From Aminiphilus circumscriptus DSM 16581 (GTDB lineage Bacteria; Synergistota; Synergistia; Synergistales; Aminiphilaceae), in the NCBI RefSeq assembly GCF_000526375.1, contig NZ_JAFY01000005.1, positions 62,001-126,000 on the forward strand: DNA of 64,000 nucleotides, in the 5' to 3' direction. How positions within the stretch are numbered: position 1 is the first letter of the stretch; each line of letters opens with the position of its first letter. Below, piece after piece: positions 59,417 to 64,000 of the stretch. The notes beneath the pieces are model-generated. The model searched no databases, was not told where the DNA came from, and saw only the letters and a program-made list of their open reading frames with translations. A program made the translations under genes and the position numbers.

Positions 59417-60949
59417 TCATGCTCCGAAGAACGCCATGACACTTCCGCTCAGGATGATCGAGATCAGGAATGTCCGTCTCCGGTCGATTCCGCAACTTCC
59501 AAGGACAAGAGCCGTCACCAGAAAGACCGTTCCGCCTCCCAGCAGCCGCGACCATTCCAGCGAGGCGGAAAGGAGCGTCGCCGCACCGTCGGCGCCTTTT
59601 TCCCACCAGAGGAAGAGCCATTCCATCGCTCCTGCGGCATATTCGCCACCGGGAATTCCCAAAAGGGCCGGCAACGCCGCAAGGGAAGCAAGGGGGAGCA
59701 GGACAGCGAAGACCGGAATGGCAACCATGTTCACAAGTGCGCCCGCAAGAGGAACGGGACCGAACACGGAGGCGCTGATGCCCGCCGTGGCGATCCATGC
59801 CAGCAGTCCCGCCGCGATTCCCTGTCGTGCCACGGAGAGAGCGCTTTCCTCATTTCCGCCGGGTTTGCCCGCGTCCCGTCGCCCGAGAAGATCCGCATAG
59901 GCTCCGAGAACGAGAACCGCCGTGACGGAAAGACGCCACCCCACATCCTGAAACCACCAGGGGCGCCACAACAGAAGCCCTGCGGCGACAACCGCGACGG
60001 CGTTCGTCACACCGCTTTTCCTGCCGAGGAACGCTCCCGTCAGAAAAAGCTGCACCATCGCCGCAGCACGAAGTGCACTCGGCCCTGCTCCGGCGAGGAG
60101 GGCATATCCCCACACAAGCCCCCCCGCAAGGAACATCCCGAGACGTCTTTTTCCCAGGAGGACCCAGACGAGAGCAGCCACGAGACCGACATGAAATCCC
60201 GAGACGGCCAGAAGGTGAGAAGTCCCCCACCGTCGATGCAGTTCCGCAAGCTCCGGATCCCGGCCTCCGAGCCACGCGGCGAGGAGGTGGCCCCGAACGC
60301 GACGTGGCAGCTCCAGCAGGATACGACGACGCAGAACGGAGCGCCAGGCGGCGAGGCTCGCTCCGGAAGCGCCCTCGTTGCGAACCGAGTAGGGACGCAA
60401 CACTGCACGGACACCTCTCGCCCACCAGAAGGGACGCATGTCCAAGGAGCCGTTTCCTCTTTCCAGTGGTTCCGCATATCCCTGCACGGACAGACGGTCA
60501 CCCTCTCTGTGGCCCCCGAAGGGCGACACGAAGAGAAGAAACCGCCCCTGGGGCAGATCGAGGAGAAGAGCCCGCATCCTGCCCCAAGGGCGCTCGAGCG
60601 TGACCGTTCCCGTTCCCGAAACGCCTCCGGCGAAGCGAGGAGGTGTCACCATCCTCCAGGCGAGGAAAACGCATCCCAGTGCGGTGACGAGAAAAAGCGT
60701 TCCCATAACGGCACCGTTCCATCTTGCGAGCGCACTGCCACTGCCGACTGTTTCTCCGGGTTCCGGAAAAGACTGCGTTCCCGCCGCGACATCCGTGCCC
60801 GTCCCGCTCCCAAGCAGGAGCAATCCCGCCGCAAGCAGAACTCCGACCCCCGTCGCGGGAATCGCCGGGACGCCCAAAGCAGAAACCCAAAGCACGGCGC
60901 TCCAGGAAAAAAGCGGAAGCAATGCCGGACAAAGGGCGACGAACTTCAC
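59417..60949 (-). CDS. comEC: ComEC-family DNA uptake channel protein
   Basis: 510 residues with about ten hydrophobic segments. The N-terminal OB-like region (about 100-200) is followed by the competence domain with LLAVSGFHVGLVAAL and RAAAMVQLFLTGAFLGR. The C-terminal metallo-beta-lactamase domain of full-length ComEC (about 750 residues) is absent, so this is a short form. It is the channel through which single-stranded DNA enters in transformation. Start is GTG overlapping the comEA stop (GTGA). Confidence 0.88.
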   Translation of the reverse strand: MKFVALCPALLPLFSWSAVLWVSALGVPAIPATGVGVLLAAGLLLLGSGTGTDVAAGTQSFPEPGETVGSGSALARWNGAVMGTLFLVTALGCVFLAWRMVTPPRFAGGVSGTGTVTLERPWGRMRALLLDLPQGRFLLFVSPFGGHREGDRLSVQGYAEPLERGNGSLDMRPFWWARGVRAVLRPYSVRNEGASGASLAAWRSVLRRRILLELPRRVRGHLLAAWLGGRDPELAELHRRWGTSHLLAVSGFHVGLVAALVWVLLGKRRLGMFLAGGLVWGYALLAGAGPSALRAAAMVQLFLTGAFLGRKSGVTNAVAVVAAGLLLWRPWWFQDVGWRLSVTAVLVLGAYADLLGRRDAGKPGGNEESALSVARQGIAAGLLAWIATAGISASVFGPVPLAGALVNMVAIPVFAVLLPLASLAALPALLGIPGGEYAAGAMEWLFLWWEKGADGAATLLSASLEWSRLLGGGTVFLVTALVLGSCGIDRRRTFLISIILSGSVMAFFGA

Positions 60950-61674
60950 GGGCCTACGGTCACAAAATCCTTCAAGGCTTCGAACTTCTTGGAACCGATG
61001 CCCCGCACGCGCTGCAAATCCTCAATCCTGCCGAAGGGACCGCGAGCCTCACGGTCCGCCACGATGGCCGCCGCAGTCTTGGGGCCCACACCGGGAAGCT
61101 TTTCCAGATCCGCCTCCGTGGCAGTGTTGAGGTTGATTTTGACCGCGCTCCCCCCCGTTCCCACGGAGCCAGGCCTTGGCGGCACGGAGGGGGCGGAAGC
61201 ACCGGCGGACGGGACTCCTCCGGAAGAATCGTGCCGTGGCTCCTCGCCTTTCCGCGGCACATGGAAATGAACCCCATCCGCCAGGGGTGCCGCGAGATTC
61301 ACCGCTTCCGTATCCGCCTCGCCGGAAAAGCCGCCCGCCCGTTCAAGGGCCGCATAGACCCTCGACCCCGCAGGGAGGGCATAGACACCGGGACGGATCA
61401 CGGCGCCGGTGACGTAGACGAACCACTCCTCCGGAACGGATGCGGAAGGCCGTACAGGAGACGGCGCCGAAATCCTCGCGTTGTCGCTTCCGGAACCGGT
61501 TTTTTCCTCCGGGTTCTCCCGGGTGCTCAGAAAAGGCAACGCGGAGCCCGCTTCGGTCGTGGGTGCTCCTCCGTGCCATCTTCCCGCAAAGAGGCCAACA
61601 AGCCCCCAGGCGGCGAGAAGACAGGCCACCCCAGCGGCAAGAACGAGCATCCCCCGGATCCGTGGAGAGAACAT
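60946..61674 (-). CDS. comEA: ComEA-family DNA-binding protein
   Basis: 242 residues. One N-terminal membrane helix (about 8-30), a linker, an SLBB domain (about 85-135, VTGAVIRPGVYALPAGSRVYAALERAGGF) and a C-terminal double helix-hairpin-helix domain (NLNTATEADLEKLPGVGPKTAAAI). ComEA is the double-stranded DNA receptor of competence. It overlaps comEC and lies 3 bp after miaB. AGGA about 10 nt before the ATG. Confidence 0.93.
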   Translation of the reverse strand: MFSPRIRGMLVLAAGVACLLAAWGLVGLFAGRWHGGAPTTEAGSALPFLSTRENPEEKTGSGSDNARISAPSPVRPSASVPEEWFVYVTGAVIRPGVYALPAGSRVYAALERAGGFSGEADTEAVNLAAPLADGVHFHVPRKGEEPRHDSSGGVPSAGASAPSVPPRPGSVGTGGSAVKINLNTATEADLEKLPGVGPKTAAAIVADREARGPFGRIEDLQRVRGIGSKKFEALKDFVTVGP

Positions 61675-61677
61675 CGC

Positions 61678-63150
61678 TTACACGTCCTTTTCCGGGCAAA
61701 AACAGCAGGCACAGGAAGAGGAGCCACAGGGTATCACCGCCGAGAGGACCTCCGGCGGCGTTCCCGGGGCCATGCCCGACGGAGGAGCGGTGTTTCCGGC
61801 GGAAACGCCCCGTAGAGGACGACGATCCGCAGAAGGAAGGATTCGACCTCTCAGACACCAGTGCTCACCCTGGAGGATTTCCACGTGAACGAAATGTCCC
61901 AGGAGCGTCTCGGGAGCCTTCACCAGAACGACCTTGTCGTGAGGCGTGCGCCCCTGGAGGAGCCCACCGCCACGGGGAGCATGACCGTCCAGAAGCACCT
62001 CGAACACTCTTCCTTCGAGGCTTTTGTTGATTTCCAGGGAGATCTCGCGCTGCAGCGCATTCACGACGCGAAGACGCTCCTGTTTCACTTCCTCCGAGAG
62101 ATGGCCTTCCATGGACGCCGCCCGCGTACCTTCCCGGATCGAATAGGAGGCGGTGTGCACCATGTCGAAGCGGAACCGCTCGAGACATGCGCAGGACGCA
62201 CGAAAATCCTCCTCGCGCTCCCCTGGAAAACCCACGATGAGATCGCTGGTGATCCCCGGAGCGACGAGGGTGCTTCGGAGCTTGTCGATGAGAAGGGCAT
62301 ATCGCTCCACGGAATATCCCCGGTTCATGAGAGCGAGAATACGATCGCTTCCCGCCTGGAGAGGAAGGTTAAGGGACGGGCAGACGGCGGGTTCCTCCGC
62401 CATGACGGCGATGACATCGTCGGTGAGATCCTTTGGATGGTTGGTGGCGAAGCGGAGGCGTTTCACGCCGGAAAGGCGTGCCGCCTGCCGCAACAGGAAC
62501 GCGAACGTCCACCCTTCCGCGGCGCCGTCGGTGCCGTAGCTGTTGACGTTCTGTCCGAGAAGCGTTATTTCCTGGACGCCATCGTCCACGAGCGCCCGAA
62601 TTTCATCGAGGATCTCCCCGGGAGAGCGGGACTGAAAACGCCCCCGCACATAGGGGACGATGCAGTAAGAACAGTAGTTGTCGCAGCCGTGGGCGATGGA
62701 GACAAACCCTTTCCAGGGGTTGTCGCGTCTTGTCGGAGGCACGCAGAGATCACGCACCTCCCGGGGATCTTCGTCGAGGAGAAGGCGGAGCGCTCCGTCG
62801 GCAAGGCTCTTCTCCAAAGCCTCGGGGAGATCTCCCAGATGACGGGGACCCACCACGACCCGAATCCAGGGAAAACGACGGGCCATGCGCTCGCCCACAC
62901 GAGCAGCCATGCACCCCGCCACGGCAACAAGGGGGTATTCCGCACCCTTTCGTTCCGCACCAACCCTCCCCAGCTCGCTCCACACCTTCTGTTCCGCCTT
63001 GTCGCGGATGCTACAAGTGAGAAAGACGAGCACCCGTGCTTCCTCCTGCGACGTCTCGGTCCAGCCTCGTTCGACGAAGGCTGTGCGGAGACGGTCCGCG
63101 TCATAGACGTTCATCTGACATCCGAACACCCGCAGGGAAAAGGACGTCAC
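61678..63150 (-). CDS. miaB: tRNA methylthiotransferase MiaB with a Cys-rich C-terminal tail
   Basis: 490 residues. The N-terminal UPF0004 domain has FGCQMN, TCSIRDKAEQK and GCMA cysteines. The radical-SAM motif CDNYCSYC and a TRAM domain follow. It adds the methylthio group to i6A37 of tRNA. GTG at 63150 chosen, with GGGAGG 10 nt upstream. Beyond the TRAM domain there is a tail of about 45 residues ending CGSSSCACCFCPEKDV, with five cysteines in eleven residues, which is not usual in MiaB. Confidence 0.94.
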   Translation of the reverse strand: MTSFSLRVFGCQMNVYDADRLRTAFVERGWTETSQEEARVLVFLTCSIRDKAEQKVWSELGRVGAERKGAEYPLVAVAGCMAARVGERMARRFPWIRVVVGPRHLGDLPEALEKSLADGALRLLLDEDPREVRDLCVPPTRRDNPWKGFVSIAHGCDNYCSYCIVPYVRGRFQSRSPGEILDEIRALVDDGVQEITLLGQNVNSYGTDGAAEGWTFAFLLRQAARLSGVKRLRFATNHPKDLTDDVIAVMAEEPAVCPSLNLPLQAGSDRILALMNRGYSVERYALLIDKLRSTLVAPGITSDLIVGFPGEREEDFRASCACLERFRFDMVHTASYSIREGTRAASMEGHLSEEVKQERLRVVNALQREISLEINKSLEGRVFEVLLDGHAPRGGGLLQGRTPHDKVVLVKAPETLLGHFVHVEILQGEHWCLRGRILPSADRRPLRGVSAGNTAPPSGMAPGTPPEVLSAVIPCGSSSCACCFCPEKDV

Positions 63151-63165
63151 AGAAAACACACCTCC

Positions 63166-63197
63166 CAAAAAAGAAAGACGGAGGCCCGTAGGCCTCC
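63166..63197 (-). terminator. Intrinsic terminator after the rubredoxin gene
   Basis: Minus-strand GGAGGCC-TACG-GGCCTCC (63197-63180) followed by GTCTTTCTTTTTT. It separates the rubredoxin gene from miaB, whose ribosome site begins a few bases downstream. Confidence 0.87.
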
Positions 63198-63227
63198 GGC
63201 GCGTCCGCCTTCAAACGACTCTCAAGC

Positions 63228-63389
63228 CTACTCCGCAGGTTCGAACATGTCCTTGGCAACACCGCAAACAGGGCAAACCCAATCCTCGGGAATATCTTCG
63301 AAGGCCGTTCCCGGTGCGATACCGGAATCGGGATCTCCGTTAGCAGGATCATACACGTACCCACATACCGTGCAAATGTACTTCTTCAT
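63228..63389 (-). CDS. Rubredoxin
   Basis: 53 residues: [18 protein letters not shown]... with iron ligands in CTVCGY and CPVCGVAK, and the typical [22 protein letters not shown] core. A one-iron electron carrier, common in anaerobes as donor to flavodiiron proteins, rubrerythrin or superoxide reductase. The gene is shorter than most length cut-offs but unmistakable. It has its own promoter and terminator, so it is monocistronic. Confidence 0.97.
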   Translation of the reverse strand: MKKYICTVCGYVYDPANGDPDSGIAPGTAFEDIPEDWVCPVCGVAKDMFEPAE

Positions 63390-63434
63390 GCGTCAAGGCC
63401 TCCTCTCGGCTGAAAAAGTTGTACGCCTCCGGCA

Positions 63435-63463
63435 ATTATAGAAGCCCCTGAGGTAAAACACAA
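63435..63463 (-). promoter_or_regulatory. Promoter of the rubredoxin gene
   Basis: Minus-strand TTGTGT (63463-63458), 17 bp, perfect TATAAT (63440-63435), about 45 bp before the start codon. Confidence 0.75.
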
Positions 63464-63512
63464 CCGAAGAGAAACTCGTCCGGCACGGAACGAACGGAAA
63501 GGGCACCTGCCG

Positions 63513-64000
63513 TCAGATCACGAAGAGTTCCCTGGACAGATACTCGGTAAGGCAGACCGCACCGCTCTCTTCCATGAGGTAGTTATCCTCGACGCGCACG
63601 CCGCCCCGTCCCTCAAGATAGACGCCCGGTTCCACCGTCACCACATCCCCCACCTCCAGGATCTCCTCCGACCGGAAGGAAAGACGCGGTGCCTCGTGGA
63701 CCGAAAGGCCGATGCCGTGTCCGAGGCCGTGGGAAAAACACTCGCCCATGCCCGCCGCAACGATGACGTTTCTCGCAGCCTCGTCCACCTCCCGCACGGC
63801 GGATCCCGTGCGGAGCGCCGCACTCCCTTTCGCCTGGGCCTCCAGGATCAGGGCATGCATGTTCCGCGCCCAGGGATCCGCTTCTCCCAGGGAAATAGTG
63901 CGGGTGATGTCGCACACGTACCCTTCGTAGCGAGCACCGAAGTCGACGGTGACCCATTCCCCACGCTCCATGGAGCGATCCGTGGGACGCCCGTGGGGCA
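63513..64000 (-). CDS. Xaa-Pro aminopeptidase family M24 peptidase, C-terminal part (5' end beyond right edge)
   Basis: The frame stays open to the right edge, so the N-terminus is missing and the ATG at 63971 is internal. The visible about 160 residues carry the M24 'pita-bread' metal site: Asp in VDFGARYEGYVCDITRT, His in GLGHGIGLSVHE, Glu in VEPGVYL and GGVRVEDN. The layout fits PepP/PepQ-type Xaa-Pro peptidases rather than methionine aminopeptidase. It is transcribed toward the rubredoxin gene but separated from it by a promoter. Confidence 0.9.
   Translation of the reverse strand, partial: PHGRPTDRSMERGEWVTVDFGARYEGYVCDITRTISLGEADPWARNMHALILEAQAKGSAALRTGSAVREVDEAARNVIVAAGMGECFSHGLGHGIGLSVHEAPRLSFRSEEILEVGDVVTVEPGVYLEGRGGVRVEDNYLMEESGAVCLTEYLSRELFVI

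Overview
The window is a GC-rich, gene-dense bacterial chromosome segment. An in-frame UGA (selenocysteine) in two small genes, a rubredoxin, an ODP-type di-iron oxygen sensor paired with a soluble chemoreceptor, and many amino-acid aminotransferases and peptidases suggest an anaerobic, amino-acid-fermenting organism. A member of Synergistota is my best guess. That rests on gene content and order, not on a database search.

Layout. 1-4200 (minus): an rRNA operon (23S running off the left edge, 16S, short spacer without tRNA, boxA-like sites, a strong promoter). 4304-13988 (minus): a housekeeping run of DUF6391-like gene, rsmB, PASTA-only protein, rpe, rodZ-like, rimO, pgpA, cinA, thpR and recA, many joined by 4-base ATGA overlaps. 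14120-16960: a membrane zinc peptidase whose promoter overlaps a perfect 16-bp palindrome, a DegT-type aminotransferase and a GntR/FCD regulator. 17125-25564: an accessory-like block with citX, a MocR-type regulator lacking its PLP lysine, a HAD phosphatase, citC, an acyl-AMP ligase, an M20 amidohydrolase and a degenerate CobB/CbiA-like protein. Citrate lyase subunit genes are absent. 25676-28804 (plus): asnS, ODP sensor, soluble MCP. 28963-31636 (minus): a HesB/IscA-like selenoprotein, an RluA-type pseudouridine synthase, a SelW/Rdx-type selenoprotein (CxxU) and YhaM-type nuclease.

31876-35690 (minus) is a serine operon (aminotransferase, serA, then a histidine phosphatase) preceded by a promoter, a Ser-rich leader peptide and a terminator hairpin: an apparent attenuator. 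A second apparent attenuator, with a Cys-Cys-Cys leader peptide, precedes cysE-cysK (46181-48082). Between them lie a REC-PAS-HD-GYP regulator, a candidate structured RNA with its own promoters and terminator (37663-37956), an ornithine/lysine decarboxylase, two tandem aminotransferase paralogues, pepA and mnmE. 48263-64000 (minus) carries an EF-G paralogue, then miaB-comEA-comEC-coaX-dus-lysS-ligA-gatC-gatA-gatB, a rubredoxin, and the 3' part of an M24 peptidase gene running off the right edge.

A 100-bp repeat with terminal inverted repeats (a MITE) occurs twice, at 21256-21355 and 35690-35789, each time beside a gene start or promoter. The most notable content is the pair of selenoprotein genes, which ordinary gene calling would truncate or miss, the two amino-acid-specific attenuators, and the candidate RNA. 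No CRISPR array, tRNA gene, transposase gene or prophage was seen.
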